Shown here: positions 1 through 6,246 of the stretch, piece by piece | Position numbering within the stretch: the stretch's first letter is position 1 | Layout: every line of letters starts with the position of its first letter | Assembly (NCBI GenBank): GCA_964563965.1 | Contig: CAZLZI010000041.1 | Coordinates: forward strand, 1-8,704 | Direction of reading: 5' to 3' | DNA: 8,704 nucleotides | Source: CAZCAQ01 sp964563965 | GTDB lineage: Bacteria; Patescibacteriota; WWE3; UBA101185; UBA10185 | Program-made: the position numbers and the translations under genes | Notes under the pieces: model-generated | Seen by the model: the letters and a program-made list of their open reading frames with translations, nothing else | Told to the model about the DNA's origin: nothing | Database searches by the model: none

Positions 1-17
1 ATGCTGCATCCTTGAAG

Positions 18-23
18 TATAAT
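18..23 (+). promoter_or_regulatory. -10 element of recG, probable leaderless promoter
   Basis: The hexamer is a perfect TATAAT followed by six bases and then ATG at 30, so transcription would begin at or next to the start codon. The matching -35 would fall at the very edge of or outside the window and cannot be judged. The same spacing recurs before rsmD and pilM. Confidence 0.45.
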
Positions 24-29
24 GCATGC

Positions 30-2042
30 ATGGGACTTTCTACGCCAATATCAGTAATAAATGGCATTGGTCCTGTATTTATTAAACTCCTTGCCAAGCT
101 TGAAATCTTTACAGTTGGAGATCTGCTATACCACTTCCCGTCTCGATATGAAGACTATTCAAACATTAAACCTATTGCCTCGCTTATCCCAAATGAAACT
201 GTAACTATTTGTGGATACTTACAAGATGTGCAGAATATCTTTACGCGTAATGGGAAGAGATTAACTAAGGCTGTAGTAAAAGACGAGAGCGGACAGTGTA
301 CGCTCATTTGGTTTAACCAGCATTATTTGAAAAAAACATTAAGTATAGGGTCAAGATACTTCTTCAGTGGCAAAGTTCAACTGTTTGATCGAAAAGTGAC
401 TTTAATTAGTCCAGCATTTGAAAAAGAAGAGGGGAGTAATATAAATTCTGGACGGCTGGTACCCATATATCCAGAAACAGGTGGGGTCACATCTAAATGG
501 CTTAGGTCTAAGATTAACGACATCTTATCAAGTAAGCTGGATGTACCTGAATCTTTACCCGAAACTATTTTAACCAAAGAAGCTTTTAAGGATAGAAGGA
601 ACTCACTTAAGTTAATACATTTTCCTGATAACATTGAAACAGTAAAGAGTCTGAGGGAAAGATTTGCGTATGAAGAGCTCTTTTACGAGCTAATCAGAGT
701 TGAACATCGCAAACAACTATGGAAAGATCAGCTTGAAGGCGTTAAGCTAAGTGCCAGTGGATTTGAGCAATCCATCGCTTTACTCAAGGCAAGCTTACCT
801 TTTGCACTAAGTGACTCCCAAGTGACTGCTATTGAGGATATATTTACTGAACTTAACAAGGAACATCCTATGAATAGACTCTTGGAAGGAGATGTAGGAT
901 CAGGTAAGACCATTGTAGCCATATTTGCTGCCTATCTGTGCCATCTAAACGGCTATAAAACGCTCTACATGGCTCCTACAGAGATACTTGCTACTCAACA
1001 CTATCTAACCTTTCAAAGCCTGCTTAAGAGCTCTAATGGGCCTAAAATAGCGCTTAGGACTGCTACTTCTAAGGGGGATACGACGGCTGATATTATTATT
1101 GGTACGCATGCGTTACTCCATACCAAAGAAGATCTGGAAAATGTTGGACTTGTAATAATAGATGAGCAACACAGGTTTGGTGTTGAGCAACGAACAAAGA
1201 TTGCAGGCATGAATAAGCTAAAGGTGCCAAACCTCCTTACAATGACTGCAACCCCCATACCACGTACGCTAACCCTTACTTTATATGGAGATTTATCTAT
1301 TTCTCATCTTGAAACTCCCCCAGACCGAATCCGTAATACCCTAACTAAGGTCATCCCCCAGAATAAGAAGGCCGAAGCCTTAGCTTGGATTAAGCAGAAA
1401 AAAGTCCAAGCATTTATAGTCTGTCCTCTTATCGAAGAGTCAGAACATGAATCACTTGAGAATGTAGCCTCTGCTCAAAAGACTTTTGCTGAATTATCTC
1501 AAGGAATATTTAAAGATCTGCAGGTAGGGCTATTACATGGGAAGATGAAACCAAGCGAAAAAGCTGACATTATAGAAAAGTTTAGAACTAAGGCAATCCA
1601 AATACTTGTTTCCACACCGGTCATTGAAGTGGGTATTGATGTCCCCAGTGCGTCAATTATGGTTATTCAAAGTGCAGAAAGATATGGGCTAGCCTCACTG
1701 CATCAATTAAGAGGAAGAGTGGGAAGAGATGGCAGTAAAAGCTACTGTTTGCTTATGTTATCCGGGTACAATCCTATCGCTTATAAAAGACTTAAATACA
1801 TGGAAGAAGAAACAAGTGGCCTGAAACTTGCGGAGATTGATTTAAAACTAAGAGGTGGGGGAGATACATACGGAACACTGCAAAGTGGATTTACCAGATT
1901 CAAATTTGCTGACATTTCAAATCTTGCCTTTCTAGAAAAAGTAAAACTTGATGCACAAATTTGTTATTCCGACAAAGACAGTGATCCAGCATTAAAAGAC
2001 CTGATAAAACATATAGAAGTGGAGAAAATAGGCAATAACTAG
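30..2042 (+). CDS. recG: ATP-dependent DNA helicase RecG
   Basis: RecG is a superfamily 2 helicase that remodels stalled replication forks and branched recombination intermediates in the cytoplasm. The 670-residue product shows the whole family layout. An N-terminal wedge/OB region comes first (GIGP near residue 12, HFPSRYEDY near 35). It is followed by Walker A GDVGSGKT (287-294), the DEQH box (378-381), MTATPIPRT (405-413) and motif VI QLRGRVGRD (559-567). The C-terminal EIDLKLRGGG and QSG segments typical of RecG follow. Length is close to the usual 680-700 residues. I prefer ATG at 30 over the in-frame TTG at 12. The ATG gives a normal RecG N-terminus, and a perfect TATAAT (18-23) ends six bases before it and would lie inside the gene if TTG were used. 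rsmD starts 12 bases downstream. Identity is very secure; the start is less so. Confidence 0.96.
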   Translation: MGLSTPISVINGIGPVFIKLLAKLEIFTVGDLLYHFPSRYEDYSNIKPIASLIPNETVTICGYLQDVQNIFTRNGKRLTKAVVKDESGQCTLIWFNQHYLKKTLSIGSRYFFSGKVQLFDRKVTLISPAFEKEEGSNINSGRLVPIYPETGGVTSKWLRSKINDILSSKLDVPESLPETILTKEAFKDRRNSLKLIHFPDNIETVKSLRERFAYEELFYELIRVEHRKQLWKDQLEGVKLSASGFEQSIALLKASLPFALSDSQVTAIEDIFTELNKEHPMNRLLEGDVGSGKTIVAIFAAYLCHLNGYKTLYMAPTEILATQHYLTFQSLLKSSNGPKIALRTATSKGDTTADIIIGTHALLHTKEDLENVGLVIIDEQHRFGVEQRTKIAGMNKLKVPNLLTMTATPIPRTLTLTLYGDLSISHLETPPDRIRNTLTKVIPQNKKAEALAWIKQKKVQAFIVCPLIEESEHESLENVASAQKTFAELSQGIFKDLQVGLLHGKMKPSEKADIIEKFRTKAIQILVSTPVIEVGIDVPSASIMVIQSAERYGLASLHQLRGRVGRDGSKSYCLLMLSGYNPIAYKRLKYMEEETSGLKLAEIDLKLRGGGDTYGTLQSGFTRFKFADISNLAFLEKVKLDAQICYSDKDSDPALKDLIKHIEVEKIGNN

Positions 2043-2048
2043 TAAAAT
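2020..2048 (+). promoter_or_regulatory. Possible promoter of rsmD
   Basis: TGGAGA (2020-2025, four of six matches to TTGACA) is followed by a 17-base spacer and TAAAAT (2043-2048). Six bases later comes the rsmD ATG at 2055. It overlaps the recG stop codon. The -35 is weak, so this rests mainly on the -10 and on the repeated six-base distance to the start codon. Confidence 0.33.
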
Positions 2049-2054
2049 GCTTCC

Positions 2055-2639
2055 ATGAAAAGTGAAAGCATTAAAAAGCCTGAAATCCGCGTGAGCGCAG
2101 GGCTGTATAAAGGCAAAAGAATCCTCCCGCCAAATATTGACGGCTTTAGATCAGTTCTTGATAAAGCTAAACAAGCAGTTTTTGCAATCATTGAACCAGC
2201 TAACATAGATTCTGCAACTTGTCTTGACCTGTTTGCAGGGAGTGGCATCATGGGTATTGAAGCTTTAAGTAGGAATGCTTCCTTCGTCGATTTTGTAGAT
2301 AGTACATATGAATCATTTAGTACAATTCAAACTAATTTAGCAGCTGTAGGCGCTAACGAGTTTCTCTATGAAACCCATTTAATTGATGCAGCTAAATTTG
2401 TAGTTAAATACAAAGGCCAGAAAAAGTACAATTTCATCTTCTGCGATCCTTTCTATGCGGATATAAAGCAAAGATACCTTGTCGAAAACATAACTGATAT
2501 TATGGCCAAAACAGGGCTTTTCATCTACTTTCACTCGCCGGATTTTGATCCCACTACACTTATTGTAGGAAGCGGACTAAAAGAATACACAAAGCGCCAG
2601 TTTGGTAACTCGTGCTTTACTATTTTTAGCCGTCAGTAG
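2055..2639 (+). CDS. rsmD: 16S rRNA (guanine966-N2)-methyltransferase RsmD
   Basis: RsmD methylates N2 of G966 in 16S rRNA using S-adenosylmethionine. The 194-residue product has the family's N-terminal block (RVSAGLYKGKRI, 12-23) and the SAM-binding motif I LDLFAGSGIMGIEAL (57-71). The motif IV region reads FIFCDPFYAD (127-136). Motif IV is normally DPPF or DPPY in this family, and here it is DPFY, so the second proline is replaced. The region between FRSVLDKAKQAVF and motif I matches the usual RPTxDRVREALF segment only loosely. Length is normal. No Shine-Dalgarno sequence is visible before ATG 2055, and only 12 bases separate it from recG. A relaxed-specificity rRNA or DNA methyltransferase of the same fold is the main alternative, but the family call is good. 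Confidence 0.88.
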   Translation: MKSESIKKPEIRVSAGLYKGKRILPPNIDGFRSVLDKAKQAVFAIIEPANIDSATCLDLFAGSGIMGIEALSRNASFVDFVDSTYESFSTIQTNLAAVGANEFLYETHLIDAAKFVVKYKGQKKYNFIFCDPFYADIKQRYLVENITDIMAKTGLFIYFHSPDFDPTTLIVGSGLKEYTKRQFGNSCFTIFSRQ

Positions 2640-2665
2640 CTCATTTGAGCTCTTAAAATATGTAT

Positions 2666-2694
2666 TTGACAAAACGCCAGTAAATCAATATATT
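2666..2694 (+). promoter_or_regulatory. Sigma-70-type promoter of the rpmF-trmD operon
   Basis: TTGACA (2666-2671, perfect) is separated by exactly 17 bases from TATATT (2689-2694). Transcription would start near 2701, giving rpmF a leader of about 28 bases. It sits in the largest gap of the plus-strand block (2640-2728), between rsmD and rpmF. This is the best -35/-10 pair on the plus strand and probably drives rpmF, nusB, the carrier-like gene, rnc and perhaps everything to trmD. Confidence 0.68.
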
Positions 2695-2728
2695 ACTAGG
2701 GTCTTTGTGTATAAAGAAAGAATAAACA

Positions 2729-2881
2729 ATGCAAGTACCAAAAAGAAAACATAGTAAAAGCAGAACCAGAAGGAAACGAAATTCTCACTACGTAAGAGAA
2801 GCCGTAAATACTGTAGCTTGTAAAGCATGCGGTAACAGAAGGCTACCACACGTAGTTTGTAGTGAGTGCGGCTCTAAATAA
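2729..2881 (+). CDS. rpmF: 50S ribosomal protein L32
   Basis: L32 is a small zinc-ribbon protein of the large ribosomal subunit. This short gene encodes 50 residues beginning MQVPKRKHSKSRTRRKR, the basic N-terminus that marks L32 (usually MAVPKRK.SKSR). Four cysteines follow at 31, 34, 44 and 47 (CKAC ... CSEC), with the family spacing for one zinc ion. The protein stops right after CGSK, so it lacks the few extra residues many L32 proteins carry after the last cysteine pair. No strong Shine-Dalgarno is present, only a purine-rich AAAGAAAG stretch upstream of ATG 2729. nusB begins 20 bases after the stop, so the two are very likely co-transcribed from the promoter at 2666-2694. Confidence 0.95.
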   Translation: MQVPKRKHSKSRTRRKRNSHYVREAVNTVACKACGNRRLPHVVCSECGSK

Positions 2882-2901
2882 CACGCCTTACCCTATAGTA
2901 T

Positions 2902-3339
2902 ATGACAAGAACAGATGACCCCAGAAATGAAGCCAGAAGAAGGGCTCTATCTCTATTTTTCAATGGAGACTTTTCACAAACAACTACAGACGCGACAACT
3001 TTGCTTTATCAAGAAGAAGTATCTACCAGACCCTTTGATGAAGAATTATATAACTCTTTGGTACAAGGTGTAACCAAACATCAAGCCGTGATTGATGAAA
3101 TGATTAAAACCAGTGCAACCGAATGGCCACTTGATAAAATTGCCAAAATCGATCTTGTTATCCTTAGACTTGCAGTCCTTGAGCTTTTATATAGCCCCCA
3201 TACCCCTACCAAAGTTGCGGTAGATGAAGCTGTAGAACTAGCAAAAGCTTATGGTAATGATAGTTCATCAAAGTTTGTTAATGGTGTGCTGGGGAGTATT
3301 ATTGAAAAATATCCCCCAAAGGATAAAATATTAAATTAA
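2902..3339 (+). CDS. nusB: Transcription antitermination factor NusB
   Basis: NusB binds boxA RNA together with S10 (NusE) and lets RNA polymerase read through rRNA operons. The 145-residue all-helical product has the family's start (RNEARRRALSLFF, 8-20). The diagnostic C-terminal half contains WPLDKIAKIDLVILRLAVLELL (75-96) and KVAVDEAVELAKAYG (104-118), then SSSKFVNGVLGSI (121-133). Length is normal. ATG 2902 is the only start that keeps the first helix. A TATAGT lies just before it, but only two bases separate it from the ATG, so it cannot place a leaderless start there. No Shine-Dalgarno is visible. The gene is 20 bases after rpmF and 12 bases before the carrier-like gene, inside the ribosome/RNA-processing operon. 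Confidence 0.95.
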   Translation: MTRTDDPRNEARRRALSLFFNGDFSQTTTDATTLLYQEEVSTRPFDEELYNSLVQGVTKHQAVIDEMIKTSATEWPLDKIAKIDLVILRLAVLELLYSPHTPTKVAVDEAVELAKAYGNDSSSKFVNGVLGSIIEKYPPKDKILN

Positions 3340-3351
3340 AGGTATTTAAGT

Positions 3352-3591
3352 ATGGATTACAATTATTTAAAAAAATTAAGAGAACTTCTAGCTGAGAATT
3401 TTGGTATTGAACCAAGAGATGTAGACGAAGGAGCCTACTTTGAAGAAGATTTAAATCTTGGGGAATATGAACTTGTAGAACTACTTTCCGAACTTGAAGA
3501 ATATTATCAGATAGAATTTGAGCCTGAAGATAAAGAAGAGCTGGATACCATAGGGTCGCTCATTACAATTTTAAGAGACAAAGCTGAATAG
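3352..3591 (+). CDS. Acyl-carrier-protein-like protein lacking the phosphopantetheine serine
   Basis: This 79-residue acidic, helical protein aligns without gaps to the acyl carrier protein core. ELLAENFGIEPRDV (11-24) matches helix 1 and the loop, AYFEEDL (28-34) matches ASFVEDL, and VELLSELEEYYQIEF (42-56) matches the recognition helix. The critical DSL motif is missing. Where ACP has Asp-Ser-Leu this protein has Gly37-Glu38-Tyr39, so there is no serine to carry 4'-phosphopantetheine and it should not act in acyl transfer. It lies directly before rnc, with the TAG stop abutting the rnc ATG. The acpP-rnc order is long known from Firmicutes. No fatty-acid genes are nearby. A weak AAAGG (3338-3342) lies nine bases before ATG. 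I infer a repurposed carrier fold that perhaps binds a protein partner; the function is unknown. Confidence 0.75.
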   Translation: MDYNYLKKLRELLAENFGIEPRDVDEGAYFEEDLNLGEYELVELLSELEEYYQIEFEPEDKEELDTIGSLITILRDKAE

Positions 3592-4284
3592 ATGGTGTTT
3601 GATATCTCAAAGCTAGAACACATACTTGGCGTTGAAATTCAGAATTCAGGGCTTTTTCAAACAGCATTCACACATAGATCTTTCTTAAATGAACACAGTA
3701 AATATGAATTTCCCTCAAATGAACGCCTTGAATTCTTAGGAGATGCTGTTTTACAGCTCCTATCATCGGAGTATCTCTATGAGAACTATGATAACACAGA
3801 AGGCATTCTTACCAGTTATAGATCAGCAATAGTCTGCACAAAGTCTCTTGCAGATGAAGCACTTAGACTTGGCTTTGGGACATTATTGTTCCTCTCCCGT
3901 GGCGAAGAAGAATCAGGGGGAAGAAAACGACCTTATATTCTAGCTAATACCTTTGAAGCAGTGCTGGGGGCAATTTATCTTGAAAAAGGTCTAGATTTTT
4001 GCAAGCACTATTTAGCAAAAGAACTCTTTTATAAAACTCAGCAAATTGTCGATAAAGATCTCTACAAGGATGCAAAGTCTATGTTTCAAGAACTAGCTCA
4101 AGAACGATTTAATACTACACCTCTTTATGAAGTAATAGATGCTTGGGGAGCGGATCATGAAAAGACATTTAAAGTAGGAGTATATATAAATAATGAATTG
4201 TATGGAGAAGGGGAGGGTCAAAGCAAGCAAAAAGCCCAACAAGCTGCAGCTAAAACTGCATTAGACAAGTTGCAAAAGCTTTGA
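3592..4284 (+). CDS. rnc: Ribonuclease III
   Basis: RNase III cleaves double-stranded RNA, including the rRNA precursor stems. The 230-residue product has the catalytic domain with signature NERLEFLGD (43-51), supplying the conserved Glu44, Glu47 and Asp51. Glu70 lies in the following TEG segment, and Glu122 lies in ANTFEAVLGAIYLE (118-131). A C-terminal double-stranded RNA-binding domain starts around 160 (DAKSMFQELAQ) and ends with KQKAQQAAAKTAL. The position matching E. coli Asp114, three residues before the catalytic Glu, is Asn119 here. The ATG directly follows the TAG of the carrier-like gene with no gap, so translation is likely coupled. It ends in TGA, which argues against the recoded genetic code found in some related phyla. 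Length is normal. Confidence 0.96.
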   Translation: MVFDISKLEHILGVEIQNSGLFQTAFTHRSFLNEHSKYEFPSNERLEFLGDAVLQLLSSEYLYENYDNTEGILTSYRSAIVCTKSLADEALRLGFGTLLFLSRGEEESGGRKRPYILANTFEAVLGAIYLEKGLDFCKHYLAKELFYKTQQIVDKDLYKDAKSMFQELAQERFNTTPLYEVIDAWGADHEKTFKVGVYINNELYGEGEGQSKQKAQQAAAKTALDKLQKL

Positions 4285-4290
4285 TAGAAT
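4262..4290 (+). promoter_or_regulatory. Possible internal promoter before rpsP
   Basis: TAGACA (4262-4267) and TAGAAT (4285-4290) each match five of six consensus bases and are 17 bases apart. The -10 ends eight bases before the rpsP ATG at 4299. It lies over the last codons of rnc and would give an rpsP-khpA-trmD transcript with little or no leader. Confidence 0.42.
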
Positions 4291-4298
4291 CCTTTAGT

Positions 4299-4589
4299 AT
4301 GTCAGTAAGTATTAGACTTTCAAGAGTAGGCAAAAGAAACGCACCATCTTTCAAGGTTGTTGCTACAACAACTCGGTCAAAAAGAAATGGTATATATCTA
4401 GATATACTAGGACACTATAATCCATCAATGAAACCAGCTTTAAAAAGCATTGATATGGACAAATATCAGGCGTGGGTTAGTAAAGGTGCTATTGTCTCTC
4501 CAGCAGTTAAAGCAATTATTGCAGATGAGTATAAATACGTACCCTATAACCCAAAAAAAGCTAAAAGCACTGAAGAAAAAGCTGAATAG
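4299..4589 (+). CDS. rpsP: 30S ribosomal protein S16
   Basis: S16 is a small-subunit protein needed for 16S rRNA folding and assembly. The 96-residue product begins MSVSIRLSRVGKRNAPSF, the standard S16 start (usually KIRLxRxGxKKxPxY). It continues with YLDILGHYNP (33-42) and the conserved DKYQAWVSKGAIVSPAV region (54-70). The tail after residue 84 is lysine- and glutamate-rich and low in complexity. An in-frame TTG at 4281 would add six residues and overlap the rnc stop. I reject it because ATG 4299 gives the exact family N-terminus. khpA begins two bases after the TAG stop. The rpsP-khpA-trmD order is the classic one, except that rimM is missing between khpA and trmD. Confidence 0.96.
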   Translation: MSVSIRLSRVGKRNAPSFKVVATTTRSKRNGIYLDILGHYNPSMKPALKSIDMDKYQAWVSKGAIVSPAVKAIIADEYKYVPYNPKKAKSTEEKAE

Positions 4590-4591
4590 AA

Positions 4592-4840
4592 ATGATAGAT
4601 TACATCACATTTTTAGTAACAAATATTGTTTCCAAACCAGAAAGTGTAAGTGTTAAAGAACTAGTTGAAGATGATTCATCCTATACTTATATAATAACTG
4701 TTGATAAAGATGATATGGGTATGCTTATAGGCAAAGAAGGCAGAACTATTAAAAGTCTACGGACACTTGCTAAACTCAAAGCCATAAAAGATGGAACTAG
4801 AGTAAACATAACTCTTAGTGAGCCTCTTGAGAATGAATAG
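4592..4840 (+). CDS. khpA: KH-domain RNA-binding protein KhpA
   Basis: KhpA is a minimal single-KH-domain RNA chaperone, in some Gram-positive bacteria the partner of KhpB. The 82-residue product has the KH core with the RNA-gripping GxxG loop at Gly47-Lys-Glu-Gly50 inside MLIGKEGRTIKSLRTL (44-59). It is followed by a helix and the last strand VNITLSE (71-77). Length is typical. The gene starts two bases after rpsP and its end overlaps the preferred trmD start by eight bases (4833-4840), so the three are co-translated. This locus, between rpsP and trmD, is the usual place for khpA, normally with rimM next. No clear Shine-Dalgarno is seen. Confidence 0.92.
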   Translation: MIDYITFLVTNIVSKPESVSVKELVEDDSSYTYIITVDKDDMGMLIGKEGRTIKSLRTLAKLKAIKDGTRVNITLSEPLENE

Positions 4841-5477
4841 ACTAAATATAATTACTCTCTTTCCTGAACTTTTCGCACCGTTTTTAACAGTAATTCCATT
4901 CAAAAACTTAATTAATAAATCGATTCAACTTACTATCGTAAATTTAAGAGACTTTGGACTGGGTAATTATAAGAAAGTTGATGAAACACCATATGGCGGG
5001 GGTCCAGGTATGGTTCTCATGGTAGAGCCAATTTTTAATGCACTAACTGCTTTAAATGATCCACACAGTTATAAGCTATTACTTTCCCCGCGTGGCACTA
5101 CTTTTAAGCAACCCAAAGCTCACCAACTTGCTGAACACGAAAGTTTAACTTTAATTTGTGGAAGATACGAAGGGGTCGATGCGCGGGTTGAGGCATTATG
5201 TGATGAAACTCTTTCCATAGGGTCTTTTGTACTCTCAGGAGGAGAGGCAGCAGCACTGTGCGTTCTTGAAGCAACACTTAGATTGCTCCCCGAAGGCATA
5301 GGCAGTACTGCAAGTCTGGAGAGTGAATCTTTTACTACTGAAGGAAAAACTGAATATCCCCAGTACACAAGACCTGAAGTTTTTGAAAGCCTAAGAGTAC
5401 CAGAGATACTTCTTTCCGGAAATCATAAAGAGATTGAGAAATGGAGAGAGGCAAACTCTCTTCTTAAGGAAGATTAG
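4833..5477 (+). CDS. trmD: tRNA (guanine37-N1)-methyltransferase TrmD
   Basis: TrmD makes m1G37 in tRNAs, preventing +1 frameshifting, and uses a trefoil-knot SPOUT fold as a dimer. The 214-residue product shows NIITLFPELF (5-14), PYGGGPGMVLMVEP (53-66), LLSPRG (83-88) and LICGRYEGVDARVE (107-120). It continues with SIGSFVLSGGE (128-138), EYPQYTRPEV (174-183) and PEILLSGNHKEIEKWR (190-205). Arg150 matches E. coli Arg154. The residue matching general base Asp169 is Glu165 (ESF instead of DSF), and the usual SIGD is SIGS. The protein ends soon after the WR motif, some 35-40 residues shorter than E. coli TrmD, so part of the C-terminal domain is missing. ATG 4833 gives the family N-terminus; GTG 4818 would add five residues. 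Its end overlaps convergent pilO by 14 bases. Confidence 0.94.
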   Translation: MNRLNIITLFPELFAPFLTVIPFKNLINKSIQLTIVNLRDFGLGNYKKVDETPYGGGPGMVLMVEPIFNALTALNDPHSYKLLLSPRGTTFKQPKAHQLAEHESLTLICGRYEGVDARVEALCDETLSIGSFVLSGGEAAALCVLEATLRLLPEGIGSTASLESESFTTEGKTEYPQYTRPEVFESLRVPEILLSGNHKEIEKWREANSLLKED

Positions 5478-6246
5478 TTGGAATTGGTGCAGGAGCTTGC
5501 GGTTGAGTATCGGCGTCGGTTTCAAGTTGGGCATCTTCTACACTGACCTCTTTAGCATTTTCTGACACATTACTATCAACTTTTAACTCATAATAACGAA
5601 GTTTCTTTAACTCATCCACAAAAGCTATAAAAGCCTGATCGGCAATATCTATAGTAATAGGTTCATCAGTTACTGCTTTAGAATCAACTGTCAGATAGGG
5701 GGATGCAAGGGAAACCTGCATCGCAAGTTGGGTTTTATTATCTTCTTTCTCTTCAGAAAACCTAAAGCTATCAACATATACAAGCCGTGCAGCCCGTTCA
5801 AGATTTTCAAAAAAAGTTACTAATTGATCATAGTTACCTGTAGCCCCAAGACTAACATTTACCAGTGGAACTTCCGCAGCTTTTTCTTTTTCAGTAACAT
5901 CGGTAAATGAATATGTAAGTTTAGTAACCACTAAGCCTGATTCTTTTGCGATGGTATCTACTTGGGTAAGTAATTCCGGTACTTTTGGATCAGAAAGCAG
6001 CACTTTTGATACAAGTCCTTCGTAATCAGCTATAACATTTTCAAAACTCTCAATTTTACCTAGTTTTTCTCTTTTATCAGTTAGTTTCAGATTTAATGCT
6101 TGCGCATCTGTAACTTGTAGTTCTTTTTCAGGATTCTTTTGAATACCGGGTAGAATGATAGTTAAAAATAACGCTATAGATAGACCCATAGCAACCAGTG
6201 GCACAATAAAATTAACCAGTGTTTCTTTAAGTCCGTCTTTATTCAT
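5464..6246 (-). CDS. pilO: Type IV pilus inner-membrane protein PilO
   Basis: PilO pairs with PilN to form the inner-membrane alignment complex that couples the pilus motor to the envelope. The 260-residue product has a short cytoplasmic start and one transmembrane helix (about 11-33). A coiled-coil region follows (about 36-80), then an alpha/beta domain (about 85-190) with the PilO-like segment IAKESGLVVTKLTYSF and the strand/helix region VPLVNVSLGATGNYDQLVTFFENLERA. The last 35 or so residues are acidic and then proline-rich (PQAPAPIPTNLP), apparently disordered. The ATG shares a base with the pilN stop (TAATG), which implies translational coupling. Sequence conservation in PilO is low, so the call rests partly on its position after pilM and pilN. 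Confidence 0.87.
   Translation of the reverse strand: MNKDGLKETLVNFIVPLVAMGLSIALFLTIILPGIQKNPEKELQVTDAQALNLKLTDKREKLGKIESFENVIADYEGLVSKVLLSDPKVPELLTQVDTIAKESGLVVTKLTYSFTDVTEKEKAAEVPLVNVSLGATGNYDQLVTFFENLERAARLVYVDSFRFSEEKEDNKTQLAMQVSLASPYLTVDSKAVTDEPITIDIADQAFIAFVDELKKLRYYELKVDSNVSENAKEVSVEDAQLETDADTQPQAPAPIPTNLP

Noticed and set aside
12..29. TTG start for recG adding six residues
   Set aside because: TATAAT would lie inside the gene, and the added residues have no match to RecG N-termini; ATG 30 fits better.
501..515. CTTAGGTCTAAG palindrome inside recG
   Set aside because: It is short, within conserved coding sequence, and expected by chance.
2638..2651. Small palindrome AGCTCATTTGAGCT after rsmD as a terminator
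   Set aside because: The stem is only five or six pairs with a tiny loop and no T-tract follows.
2894..2899. TATAGT as a leaderless promoter for nusB
   Set aside because: It ends only two bases before ATG, and no -35-like sequence lies 16-18 bases upstream.
4281..4298. TTG start for rpsP
   Set aside because: It overlaps the rnc stop and adds residues before the standard S16 N-terminus.
4450..4656. 68-codon plus-strand frame inside rpsP/khpA
   Set aside because: It overlaps two clear genes in another frame and has no recognisable protein features.
4818..4832. GTG start for trmD
   Set aside because: ATG 4833 places the ITLFPE motif at the usual distance from the start and gives a short coupling overlap with khpA.
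5120..5368. 82-codon minus-strand frame inside trmD
   Set aside because: It is a shadow of trmD, low-complexity Ser/Pro, with no start signal.
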